The position numbers and the translations under genes are program-made. A stretch of DNA of 64,000 bases from NCBI GenBank assembly GCA_964247055.1, contig OZ176060.1:744001-808000 (forward strand). Direction: 5' to 3'. A model generated the notes under the pieces. It was given only the letters and a program-made list of their open reading frames with translations, was not told where the DNA came from and ran no database searches. The stretch's first letter is position 1; every line of letters begins with the position of its first letter. Shown here in pieces: positions 50,911 to 63,340 of the stretch. Source of the DNA: Paragordius varius (Eukaryota > Nematomorpha).

Positions 50911-51350
50911 ATTTTTTAATAAAAATATTAAAAATAAAAAATAAATTTATAAATTTATTTTATTCCTGGAAAAGTATATTTATATATAAATGTATATATA
51001 TTTTATTATTTTAATAAAGTTTAAAATTATAATTTTACCATTTTTATGTTTTTTTAAATTTTATGAAATTTAATAAATTTTTTTAAAATTATATATTTTT
51101 AACAATATTTTATTAATTTTCAATATTTAGCTTATTTAAATTAAACCAATTATTTTTAAAAAATATATTTATTATATATTTTTAAAATTATTTGTTAATT
51201 TTATAAAATTTCAAAAAATCAAAACATTTTTTAAATATATATTTTATAGTTTAAAAATTATTTTTTTTTATTTTTATTTTTCGTTATACATAGAATTTAT
51301 AATAATAAATATTTTTGTATTATTTAAAAATTAGATAGTTGATTAAAATA

Positions 51351-54300
51351 ATCGTCTGCTGTTTAAATAAAATTAAATTATCGTCTTTCCTAAAAATCAT
51401 AATCGTCTGCTGTAAGAAAATCTAATTATCATCTGCTTTTGGTATAAAAATAATACTGATTTTTTTTTAAAAAATATAATTTAACATTTGAATATCGTCT
51501 GCTCTTTAAGAATCATATTTTAAAAATTTATGATCATCTGCTTTTTCTATAGTAGATTTATAATCGTCTGCTCTTTTTTAGGAATTATAATCCAAAAACT
51601 TAATCGTCTGCTTCTAGAAAATTAAAATCGTATGCCCTTTATTATGGAATAAAATTTAAAAAGATATGATCTGCTTTATTAAAAATTATAATCACCTTAA
51701 TTATTTTAAAAAAATTAATTAAATTATCGTCTTCTTTTGGTATAAATTTATAATCGTCTGCTCTTTTTTATGAAATATAGTTTAAAAAGTTATGATCGTC
51801 TGCTGGTTTTTAGGTAAATATAATTTTATAAATTGTTCTTACTACTGCTGTTTTTCTGGTAAAGATTCCTATGATCGTCTGCTTTTTGTATTTTGGTAAT
51901 TTGTCAATATAATCGTCTTTTTTTTTAGAAAATTATCATATTTTAATTGTCTGCCATTATTAGGTAATTTAAAAATTACCGATTTTATGGGTTTTAATTA
52001 AATTATCGTGTGCTGATTTTTAATGTTTAATTATTTAAAATTTCTATTTGTCAGATTATACCATATTATAATCGTCTGCTGTTATGAAATCTAATTATCG
52101 TCTGCTTTTAGTATAAAATGGTTATTTTATTGTTTTAATTTTAAAATTTTATATATCGTCTGTTTTATTTTATAAATTTATAATCATCTGCTGATTAAGG
52201 TTAATTACCAAATTCCTAGTTTAATTTTACCATAAATTTATAATCGTCTGTTGTTATGACTTATCGTCTGTTTTAAGTATAAAATGGTGATTTTTTGTAA
52301 GATTTGATTTTAAAATTACCATATCGTCTGCTTTTTTTCCATAAATTTAAAATCGTCTGACCTTTTGAATATTTCACTTAAACTATCGTCTGCTTTTTGG
52401 TATAAATATATAATCGTCATTTTTTATTATAGCTATAAATTTATGATCGTCTGCTTTTTCTATTAAAAATTTATAATCGTCCGCTAGTTTTTTAGGTAAA
52501 TATAATTTAATTATATTATCGTCTCTCTTTCCTATAAATTTCTAATCGTCTGCTGTTTTTTTTGGAAATATATAGAAATTTAATTATCATCTGCTTTTAG
52601 TAACGATTTATAATCGTATGCTCTTTTTTTAGGTAAGATATATTTAAAAATTTAACTATCGTCTGCTTTTGGTATAGATTTATGATCGTCTGCTTTTTTA
52701 AGAAATATATTTTAAAAATTTAATTATTGCCTGCAAATATAATTTACGAAATAACTATCGTCTGCTTTTTGGCATATTTAATCGTCTGCTGTTTTTTAGG
52801 TAAATAATTTAAAAAATATTTATCGTATGATCTTACTATTGCTATTTATATTTTTATAATCGTCCGTTTTTTGTTTATTATAATATTGTCAATATGTTTT
52901 ATTCGTCTGCTTTCTGTTTTTTTGCAAATCATCTATATATTTTAATCGTGTGCTTTTTATATTTTGGTAAATTATCTATATATAATTGCATTTTTAAATT
53001 AATTTATAAATGTTGCTTTTATGGGTTTTGATAATATAATTATCGTCTGCTCTTCCTATAAACAAATCCTCGTCTGATTTTACAATACAATTATGATTGC
53101 CTGCCTGTTTTTAAATGTTAATTACCAACAAATTTCTAGTTTGATTTTACCATAAATTTATAATCGTCTGTTGTTATGACATCTAATTATCGTCTGCTTC
53201 TAATATTAAATGGTGATTTTTTGTAAGGTTTGATTTTAAATTTACCATATCGTCTGCTTTTTTTCCATAAATCGTCTGCTGATTTTTAAGGGTTATGCTG
53301 ATTTATTAAAGGTTAATTATCGTCTGCTTTTAGTTTAAAGTTTTATATATCGTCTGCTTTTACTTTAGTTTAAAATCTTTTACTGTTTTTAGTATTTTTA
53401 GTTTAAGTACTATTAAATTATCGCCTGCTTTTCCTATATTTTATCGTCTGCTCTTACTATAATTTCATGATCGTATATGGATAAGTATCGTCTGATTTTA
53501 CTATAGTTTAACAGCTGTTTTTATGATATTCAGTTTAACTACTTTTTAATTATTGTCCGCTATTAATTAATTATCGTCTGCCTTTTTAAATAATTTTATC
53601 GTCTGCTCATTTTAGGATTCATTGAGAATCGTTTGTACAATTTTTTTATATTTGTTTTAATTTTTTATGTCTTATAATTTATTTTTTTATTTTAAAATTT
53701 ATTTATTTTAATTTTAATTTTAAGTTTCTTATTAAAAATTATTTTTCTTTTATTATATTTATTAAAAATTATTTTTTTATATTAATTAATGTTTATATGT
53801 CATTTATTTCAGATTTTTTAATATCGTCTGTCAATTTTAGATATCGTCTGTCAGATATTCACAAGATGATTTATATTTTCGTCTGCTTTAGTAAGCAACT
53901 CGAAAATTTATAATCGTCTGCCTCGCTCTTTAAAATCAAATTTTAAATTTGTCTGCTTATATAGATATACTTACTAATTTTTATAATCGTCTGCCATACC
54001 AACAAGAAATATAATCGTCTGCTTTTTATTTATAACTCCTGTCATCTACTCTTATTAAAATTTTAATTATCGTCTGCCACATATCAGCAAACAAGATTTT
54101 GTAATCGAGATTCATCTGCTATTTATTTTATCAGCTTCGTCTAACATATATCATCAAATATTCGTCTGCTTTTTAATCTTTAAAATATAACATTCGTCTG
54201 CCTTTATATTATTTTTTTTAATCTATCGTCTGCTTTACACCTTAAATTAATTAATAAAAAATATCCGTAGTATTCGTCTGCCGTTAAAATATCTTAAAAA

Positions 54301-54985
54301 TCGTCTGCTATAAAAATGTTTTTATCGTCTGCCCAAATTTTATTTAAACTCTAATCGTCTGCTGATTTTCTTCACCTCTATATTTTTTAATCGTCTGCTG
54401 TTTAATTTATAATTATTTTATCGTCTACCCTAAATTTTGGGCTATATTAGAGTTTCGTCTGCAGATTTCAATTTGATCTTTTAATCGTCTGCCGATCTCT
54501 TAAACTATATTTAATATATCGTCTGCTCTGTTTTACACAAATCACTATTAGATAATCTGATTTTTAACAAAAAGTTTATAATTATAAATCGTCTGCTCAA
54601 ATATATATATATATAATATATTTATCGTCTGCTGATATAAACATTTAATTAATTTATATAATACTGCTGTTATAATTTATATCCCATTTATATCGTCTGC
54701 TCCTGATATAAAAATCCATATTTTTTAATCGTCTGCTGGTATAAAAATTTAATATTTTAATAATAATCGTCTGCGGCTTCTAAAAATTTATTTTATTGAT
54801 ATATTAATCGTCTGCTGTTATAAAATTTTACTTTATTGGTATAATCGTCTGCTGTTAAAATTTAAAATTTATTGATATAATAATCGTCTGCTCTTATTTA
54901 TATTCCATTTATATCGTATGCGGCTTTTAAAAATTAAAATTATTGATATATAATAATCGTCTGCTCATTATATAATCGTCTGCTA
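51351..54985 (+). repeat. Dense same-strand array of ATCGTCTGCT motif (array B)
   Basis: This is the second copy of the array, with the same motif and orientation, density of about one per 35-45 bp, and similar degenerate variants. It is ~0.6 kb shorter than array A. It has one AT-rich gap with TCATTTATTTCAG (about 53635-53815) where array A has two. Local spacer homology with A is visible, for example GATATTCACAAG near 53850 and 23470, but many units cannot be paired, so the array has turned over since duplication. It ends ~20 bp before the cyclin ATG. Confidence 0.85.
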
Positions 54986-55007
54986 CTTATAAATCAAAGC
55001 AAGCATT

Positions 55008-56160
55008 ATGGATGAAAATGCCAATGTATTAAAAATGGCGGCGGCGGCGGCAAAAAACATGTGTTTTAATGATGAAACGGCGACATTAAAACACCTGATG
55101 GGAGGAAAATCAGCTGATGGCGAAAACAGCTGCTTTGCTCAAAAAGGTGTTAATAAAAAACGTAAAGCTCTCGGCGCCATAGATGTTAACATAAACAATG
55201 TTGCTAATAATAATAAAAGTTATGTAACTAATAATAAAAATTATGTGGCTAACAATGAAAATTGTGTAACTAATAATGAAGGAAATAATGCTAATATCTA
55301 TAAAAATTATGAAACTATCAATGATGATATTAATGTAACTAATAATAAAAATTCTATAATTAATAATAAAAATTATGTGGCTAATAATGAAAATTATGTG
55401 GCTATCAATGAAGGAAGTAATGTTAATATCTATAATGAAAATTATGTGACTATCAATGAAAGTTCTGATAATAAGAATTATGTAAATATCAATGAAGAAA
55501 ATTATGTAACTATTAATGAAAATAATAATGTTAATATCTTTAAAAATGAAAAAAGTTATGTAATTATCAATAAAAATTATGTAACTAATAATGAAAATTA
55601 CGTATCTATCAATGATGAAGAAAATTATGTAACTAATGATGAGGAAAATATTAATGTAACTAATAATGAGGCAAAACTGAACGATGTTAGTATTATGGAT
55701 TATTCTTTTAATGATTCTACAATGGAAAAAAGTTCTGAGGAAAAAACAGCTGATTTTATTAGGCTTGAAACAGCTGATGATTTACAAAAATGTTTTAAAA
55801 CAAAAACAACAGCTGATGAAAGGTTAATAAAAAGTTCTGAAGTAAAAACAGCTGTTACAAATTTTGATCTGAAAACAGCTGACGATTTAAATCACTTTGA
55901 TGCAAAAACAGCTGATGAAAGTTTTGAAGGCTCAGCTGATGCGAGTTTTAAACAAAAAACAGCTGATTATTATTTTAATAGTTCAAAGGAGGAAAAAAGC
56001 AGTTTTGAACTAAAATCAACAGCTGTTAAAAATACCGAAAAGTGTTTTTTTGAAACATCTGATGAAAAATCGTCATCAGGTGTTTCAATGACAATTTGCG
56101 AATCAGGTGATGTGACAAAAGTTGAACCATCAGCTGATAAAAATGTCATGGATATAAAAA
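55008..56160 (+). CDS. CycA: Cyclin A copy 2 exon 1: degron region, Asn-rich and TAD repeats
   Basis: This exon encodes 384 residues plus one base. It differs from copy 1 in starting [18 protein letters not shown], with an alanine run coded by GCG repeats in otherwise AT-rich DNA. The destruction-box-like RKALGAID is at residues 52-59. The KEN box of copy 1 is absent. The NYVTNN/NYVTIN repeat region is rearranged relative to copy 1, and the TAD/TAV part has KTADF, ETADD, TTADE, KTADD, KTADE, KTADY and STAVK, most coded by ACAGCTGAT or ACAGCTGTT. The 5' end and the last ~60 residues are nearly identical between copies. Confidence 0.85.
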
Positions 56161-56911
56161 GTTTGTTTTCATTTTTTATGAAAAATTTAAAATAAATAAA
56201 ATTTTATAATAAATAAGATTTTTTTATAATAAATATTATTTATAATAAATATTATTTTTATTTTAAATTTATGTATTTTAGAGAATAACAGCTGATTTTT
56301 ATTTTAAAATAACTGTTTAATTTATTAAATTGTTTATTTATTTTATATTTTTCAATTAAATTAAGTTTAATATTATCTTGAAATTAATTATTTTTCTAAA
56401 TTTTTTTGTTAAATATTACATTTATTTTATGTATTTTTTAAACTATTATATATAATTTAAATACATTTTTTTATATAAATCAAATATTTATACAATTAAT
56501 AAATTTAAATTATTTATATTATATATTTTCCATAAATTGATTTTAATTTTTTTACTAACAGCTGATTTAAGGTTTTATTTTTTCTCAGTTGATTTAAAAG
56601 TTTTTTTTTAATTTTAGATTAAAAAATATATTAATTATATATTTATAATTAGTTTATATTAAATAAGAAAAATTAATTAATATTAATTTTATTATTTTAT
56701 TTTTTTTACTAACAGCTGATTTAGTGAATGGCCCCGAAGCAGACGACGCGTTGTCGCTCGAGCAGACGGTAACTTTGCTCGATATGTTTTGTATGCCGGA
56801 ATATGTTTTGGATATCTTTCAATTTTTAAAGAATATTGAAGTAAAAAAAAATTTTATTTAAAAATATTTTAAAATAAAATTAAAATTTAATAAAAATATT
56901 ATAATAATTAT

Positions 56912-56965
<54 letters not shown>

Positions 56966-59900
56966 TTATTTAAAAATATTTTAATATAAAATATTTAAAA
57001 TATTAATTGTTTTTTATAAATATTTTATATATATATATATATATATAAATATTTTAAAAAAATAAGGATATTTTTCAATTTTTGAAGAATATTGAAGTAA
57101 AAAAAATATAAAATAAATGAATTATTATTTTTTTTAATTAATAATATTTTTATAAAATTATTAATTCTTTTTATTAATTTAAAATTATATTTTAAAATAT
57201 GTATTTAAAATGTTAAATATTTTTTATAAATAATAATTTTTTAACATATTTTTAAATAAAATAATGATATATATTAATTATTATTTATTTAAAAATATTT
57301 TTATTATTTATATTTTTTATTTAAAATATTTAAAACAATATTTTTTAAAACTAGCTAAAGTAATATAAAAAATATTTAAATATTAATCATTTTTTATAAA
57401 AATTATTTTTTATATAAATTTACAAAAAAAATTTTATAATTATTATTTCTAAAAAAAAAATTTTTTAATTAAAAATATATATATTTAAATAAAACTATTT
57501 AAAAGTAATATTAAAAATTAGTTTTGGTTTTTTTTTAAAAACTTTTATTTTATTATATTTAAATTTAAAATAATCCTTTATATTTTTAAATTTATATAAA
57601 AATATTGTTTTCTAATTAAATTATTATTTTATTTATATTAAAATTCATAAATATTTTTTTAATTTAAAATAAAAATTTTTTAATTTTTTTAAACAAATAA
57701 TTTTTTCTAGAATGAACTTAGACCCAAACCCACTTACATGAGTAAACAACCAGACATAAGTCACGTGATGAGAAGCACAGTCATTGATTGGTTGGTTGAA
57801 GTGTCAGCTGAGTATAAATTCAGCTGTCGCACACTTTATTGTGCGGTCGATATGATTGATAGGTTAGATTTAGAATGTTCTAGAATATTTAAAATCAATT
57901 TTAAAAAATTAAAATAAATTAAATATTTTTTATTTTAAATTTATTTATTTATATTCAAAGAAATAATATTTTTTAATTTAAAAAACTTTTTTTTATAGAA
58001 ATTAGAAAAATATTTTCTATTATTTTTTTATAAATTTTGTATTCATCAATATATGTTTTTAACATTTTTTATTTTTAAAATTTAAAAAAAAATATATTAA
58101 ATAAAATTATTTTTTTTAAAAAAAAATTAAGAATGAAAAAATATTATATATTAAATTTAATGTCAAATGTCGCACACTTTACTGTGCGGTCGATATGATT
58201 GATAGGTTAGCATTTAGAATGTTAGAATGTTCTAGAATATTCTGTATATTTTAAAATAAATTTTAAATTATATGAAAATTTATTTTTTTTATAAAAAGAA
58301 AATAAAAATTATTTCAAATATTTATATTTTATTTAATTATTATTTAAAAAATTAAATAATATAAAAAAAATCATTATAATAATTAATCTAATATAAAATA
58401 AAAAAACTATTCACAGAAATATATTTTTTAATTATTTAAATATATTTTTTAAATTTTTTTTTATGTTTAAATTCAATATTTTATAAAATTATGTTTTCAA
58501 AATATAATATTTTGAAAAGAATAAAATTTTAAATTAATATATATTTTTAATTTTTATATTAATTTTTTTTTATAATTTATTTTAGATTTTTATCGCTGAT
58601 GGCAGTTAGTCGCGGGAAATTACAGCTGTTGGCAACAAGCGCTCTATATATAGCGGCGTATTTTTTTTTAAATTTATTTTATTTAAAAAAAATAATTTAT
58701 ATTTTTTTGTAAAAATATATAATTTTTAAATTTTAACCTTATTATTCTTATAATTGATGTTTTTTTTAAAAAAAATAAAAAAATATTTTATTTAGTATAA
58801 TTTTTATTTAATTTTTAATTTTATTAGTTTTATTTATAATTTATGCTAAATATCAAATTTTTTTATAATTTTTAATATATTTAATAAATTTCTTATTTTT
58901 TATGAATAGATACTTTATAAAAATTTATATTATATAAAAAATTTTTTATTTTTAAAATATTTTAATTTTCTAGAATCGAAGAAATATTAAAAAATATTCT
59001 CAAAAATTTTATTTTTCTAGAAAATTCGAAGAAATTTACCCGCCTGATATAAATGAATTTGTTTAATTTAATAAAAAATATTAAAATGAATTTATTTTAC
59101 AATTTTTGAATTTAATAAAATATATTTTTATTTTTAAAATTAATAGACTTTAAAATTAAATTTTTTAATATATTTTTTTTTAAATTTTCCAGAAAATCCG
59201 AAGAAATATATATAAATTTTATATTGATAAATTTAATATTTTTATAAATAAAAATTATATTTTAATCAATATTTATATATTTTTAAATATAAATTAAATA
59301 TTATTTTTCTAGAAAATTCGAAGAAATTTACCCACCTGATATAAATGAATTTGTTTACATAACCGATAACACATATTCACGCGAACATGTGATTAGGATG
59401 GAACAGCTGATTCTCAAAGTTTTACATTTCCGGGTTGGAACATCAGCTGTTACGAGTGACTGGTTAGATGCATGCGTGCGAATTATGTTTACGAACCAAA
59501 AATCTGGTGATTATTATTTTAAATAAATGATAATGTTGATTAAAAAAGAAAAAAATGAAATATTATTAGGTATTAAAAAATATTTTCTAAAAAATATACA
59601 TTTTTTCCCTGATATCGGAAATTGAAATTTCAATGTACTGGTTAATTGGATGCGTGCGAAATATGTTTACAGGCATGAAATCAGGTGTCTTTTAAAATAT
59701 AAGATATTTAATTTAAATCTATCAAATTAATAAAAAAAAATTTTAATTCCTAAAATATGTCATTTTATGAGAAAAAAATATATTTTATTTTGACCGAAAT
59801 AAAAAAAATAAATGACTGGATGCATGTGTGCGAATTATGTCCCCCAGTCCAATAATCAGGTGTTTTATGATTAATTATATTTTTACTCATTTATTCATTC

Positions 59901-62900
59901 ATCAGGTGATGGGAAATTGACAGCTGTTCAAAGGAAAGTACACTATTTAGCAAAAGTATATAATTTAAAATATATTTTAAATTAAATAAATTTTTTATAA
60001 TTAAAACAAAAATTGTTTCTTATAAAAATAAAATTTTTATGTTAAAAAATATATTCTTATTTTATTCCTGTTTTAAATATTTTTTTATTCAAATAATATA
60101 TTTAATTAAAATAAATTAATTATAATTACTTATTTTTTTTATTAATTGTAATTTTTCATCAATAAAAAATCAATAAATTATTTTTAGATATATAAAAAAG
60201 CGATTTTTTGAAATTAATAAATATTTTTTTTAAATTATTAAAGCGATTTTTTGAAATCAATAATATTTTTGAGAAAATACATTTTTTAATCAGCTGTTAT
60301 AAAAAATTTATTTTAAATAAAATAAATTTAAATTATAAAAAAATATTTTAATTTATCCTTTTTTGACATAATATTTTTTAGCATTGCAATTAAATTATAA
60401 AAAAAAACTTGATATTTAAATAATTAAATAATAATAATAAATTAATATATTTGAAAGAAAATATTTTTTTGTTATCATAATTTTTTTTTACAAAATTTAT
60501 ATATATATTATTTAAAATTTAAAAATAATTTATATTTATTTAAATCAGCTGTTTTCATTATTTTTACAATTTTTTTAGTATTTATGCGAATTGTGTTTAC
60601 TGGAAGGCGAAACTTTTTTGTTCTTTGAACCGAGCAGACAAGTATCAGCTGTTTTATGTCTGGCGAACCTAACACTCAAACGCGAACCATATGTTTGATT
60701 TAATTTATTTTAAAAAAATTCTAAAATATTTTTTAAATATATATATATATATATTATAAATTATTTATTTTTAAAAAAATTATATATTCTTAAAATTTTC
60801 CTTTTGAAATTAATAAATATAGGTTAGGTTTTCTAGAAAAATTACATTTGAAAAAAATTAATTAACAAAAAGTTAATTAATTTCAAAAAAAATTTTTTAC
60901 AACAAAAATATTTTTTTATATATATTAAACTTATATTATTATAGTATTATAAAAAATAAAAAAAATTATTTTTTTAAATATAAAGCTGTTTTATCTCTGG
61001 CAAACCTAACCCTAAAGAGAGAACCATATGTTTGATTTAATTTTAAATATTTTAATGTTTTTGAATCATATATATAATTAAAATTTATTTTCATTATTAT
61101 AAATTATATATATATATATATATATATTTAGTTATTTAATTCTTAAAAAGGTTATATATTTTTAAAAAATTTCCATTTTAAAATTTTTTATATCTTAAAA
61201 ATATATAATTATTTTTATTTAATATATATAAAACATAATGTTAATTAAAAATAATAATTTTTTTATATATATTTTAAAATTATTATATTTTTATATTTAT
61301 AAGTTTTTATATTTTATAAATAAATAAAATTATTTTTAAAAATAAAGCTGGTTTATATCTGATTAACCCTAAATCTTAAGAGGGAACCATATATTTGATT
61401 TAATATTAATTTAATTTTACGAATAATTGTTAGAAATAATATTAATTTTTTAATTTTTTAATAACCCTTTAAAAAAAATAATATAAATAAATCAAAATTA
61501 TAAATAAATAAAAATTATAAATATTTTAAAATTATATATATATATATTTTATTTAATAAAATTTAAAAATAAATATTGAAAAATATCAAAAATATTTTAT
61601 ATTACATTAAAATTATTATATTACATATATAAAAATTATTTTTTAAAAATATTTAATTAATTTAAATTATTTTTTAGGAACCAATCCTAGAAAAAATAAC
61701 GGGATTTTCCTATAAAGATTTTCTCAGCTGTTTGCAAGCTTTATACGCCACGCAATGTAAATATTATCAGCTGTGCTGTAATCATATGGTAATTATTTTT
61801 TAATTTTAAAATACTTAATTTTTTTATTTAATTAAAATATCTATTTGATAAAATAATTAGTTTATTCATTAAAAATATTAAAATTTTTTAAATTTATTAA
61901 AAAAAAATATCAGCTTAGTCATATGGCTGATATTTAAATTTTTCCTATAATTTTTATTTTAAATAATAATAAATTATTTTATATTTTTAATTTTTTAACA
62001 AAAATTCTATCAGCTGTCCTGCCATATGGTTATTAGCATTATTTATTTTATTAAAAAGTATTTATTTATTTAAATAAATTTATAATTTTTTTTTAAAATA
62101 AAATAATATATCAATAATATAAATTATCAGCTGTAATAAATATTTTTTTATTTATAACATCAATTTTATTAAAATTCCTTTTTAAATAAGATAATTTAAT
62201 ATAATATTTTAATTTTTATATAATATTTAAATAAATAAATTATATTAATTTAATTTTTTATATTATTTATGTTTTAGGAATCCAAATCAACTGATAGTGG
62301 AAAACAACAGCTGTTTAAAGCCGTTTGGGAAAAATATTCTGCAATTGGGTTTTTATTAAATTAAATAATTTATTTTCTAACTATTTTTAAAATTAAAAAA
62401 TATTTTTATATATTAGGTTTATAATTAAATTTTTAGAAAAAATATTTTTCCATATTTTATTGATAATTTTGTAAAATATCAGCTGCTTTGATCAAATGAA
62501 AATAGTTTATTTTTCAAAAATCAGCTGTTTTAATATAAAAATTTAATTAAAATTAAAAATAAAAAATTATTTTATAAATAATATTACCAAATATATAGAG
62601 AGAAAAATTTAAATATTATTAAATATTTCAATTGTTTGTTTAATGATTTTTTATTAAAAAATAATATTTTATGTTTTGGTAATTATTCTTTTATATTTTT
62701 TTACTTAAAATTATATAGAATATAAAATAAAATTTAATTTTATTTCAAAACAGCTGTATAAAAAAAATTTATTTAAATAATAATACATTAACTAATTCTT
62801 ATATTAATATTAAAAAATATTTATTTAATTTATTTTATTTTTAATAGTTTTTTATTAAACAGCTGTAATTATAATTTTATTCTAAATTAATTTAGTATTT

Positions 62901-63340
62901 ATTTTTTTTTATAATTTTTTAATATTTATGAAAAATTTAAATAAATAAATTAAAAAAAAAATAGGGATATTAATATAAAAATAATATTTTTTAAATAATG
63001 TAATTTATATATTTCAAAATAAAAAATTTTAAAATTATTTTTTTATATTTTTATTTAAAACAGCTGTTTAAAATAAATTTATTTTATGGGTATTTAGTAT
63101 TTTTTTATATTTTAAAATGGTATATTAATATAAATACTTATTTTTTAATATTTTTTATTCAAAACAGCTTTTTTAATTCAAAACAACTATTTTAATAAAT
63201 ATATTTAATTATATATTATATTTAATAATTTTTTATTCAAACAGCTGTTTTTTAAAAAAATATTTTTTTTATTCTTTAGATTCGATGAAGTCTCAAAGAT
63301 GGAACCACCGCCCCCTTATAAAATTCTCATTAATAAATAA
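55008..63340 (+). CDS. CycA: Cyclin A copy 2, complete, 10 exons, 700 aa
   Basis: Exons: 55008-56160, 56716-56840 (alternative start 56725), 57711-57862, 58586-58657, 59313-59506, 59906-59955, 60579-60692, 61678-61788, 62278-62348, 63280-63340, in frame to TAA. It is the regulatory subunit that activates CDK2/CDK1 in S phase and mitosis. The N-terminal fold has [12 protein letters not shown] at residues 446-457 (hydrophobic patch equivalent of MRAIL), KFEEIYPP at 502-509 and RMEQLILK from 529, keeping the CDK-contacting Lys and Glu. The second fold is [53 protein letters not shown], ending in [19 protein letters not shown]. At 700 residues it is much longer than typical cyclin A (about 400-500), because of exon 1. 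The last donor (ATTGG|GTTTTT, 62349) is supported by restored homology and frame. Confidence 0.9.
56161..57710. other. Cyclin A copy 2 introns 1 and 2 with exon 2 edge copies
   Basis: Acceptor-edge pieces of exon 2 occur near 56284-56300 (AACAGCTGATTTTT) and 56548-56575 (TTTTTACTAACAGCTGATTT). A copy of the exon 2 3' edge stands at 57067-57098 (GATATTTTTCAATTTTTGAA, GAATATTGAAGTAAAA). The remainder is AT-rich with (TA)n at 56921-56961. Confidence 0.75.
58168..58212 (+). repeat. Partial copy of cyclin exon 3 3' edge in intron 3 of copy 2
   Basis: TGTCGCACACTTTACTGTGC and GGTCGATATGATTGATAG followed by GTTAGCATTTAG repeat the exon end with its donor, 343 bp after the exon end at 57862. It corresponds to 27078-27124 in the first gene and is closer to the true exon than that copy is. 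Confidence 0.85.
58972..59312 (+). repeat. Serial copies of cyclin exon 5 5' edge in intron 4 of copy 2
   Basis: The acceptor and exon start recur near 58965-58988 (TTTTCTAGAATCGAAG), 59012-59064 (CTAGAAAATTCGAAG and CTGATATAAATGAATTTG, one of the most complete) and 59185-59212 (CCAGAAAATCCGAAG), before the real exon at 59313. Number and positions differ from the first gene. Confidence 0.9.
59637..59864 (+). repeat. Two copies of cyclin exon 5 3' edge in intron 5 of copy 2
   Basis: Diverged copies of the exon 5 end are at 59637-59688 (ACTGGTTAATTGGATGCGTG, ending AAATCAGGTG) and 59816-59864 (ACTGGATGCATGTGTGCG, ending AATCAGGTG). The first gene has five here. Both keep the AGGT junction, although the true donor of this copy now reads TCTG|GTGAT. 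Confidence 0.9.
60981..61402 (+). repeat. Two copies of cyclin exon 7 3' edge in intron 7
   Basis: The end of exon 7 (CAGCTGTTTTATGTCTGGCG, AACCTAACACTCAAA, CGCGAACCATATGTTTGATT) recurs at about 60981-61036 and 61343-61402 in increasingly degraded form. GAACCATATGTTTGATTTAA is intact in the nearer copy, so the donor context is kept there. Shorter AGGTTAGGTT-like sequence near 60822 is not clearly related. Confidence 0.85.
61909..62140 (+). repeat. Copies of cyclin exon 8 3' edge in intron 8
   Basis: The exon ends TATCAGCTGTGCTGTAATCA, TATG|GTAATT. Related pieces are at about 61908-61932 (ATCAGCTTAGTCATATGGCT), 62008-62036 (TATCAGCTGTCCTGCCATAT, GGTTATTAG) and 62126-62140 (TTATCAGCTGTAATA). 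They are short and partly limited to the CAGCTG core, so the last is uncertain. Confidence 0.65.
62349..63279. other. Cyclin A copy 2 last intron, CAGCTG-bearing
   Basis: An AT-rich intron with about seven CAGCTG copies (near 62480, 62522, 62751, 62861, 63061 and 63242), mostly as AACAGCTGT or CAGCTGTTT. No clear exon-edge homology beyond the hexamer, and no gene. Confidence 0.6.
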
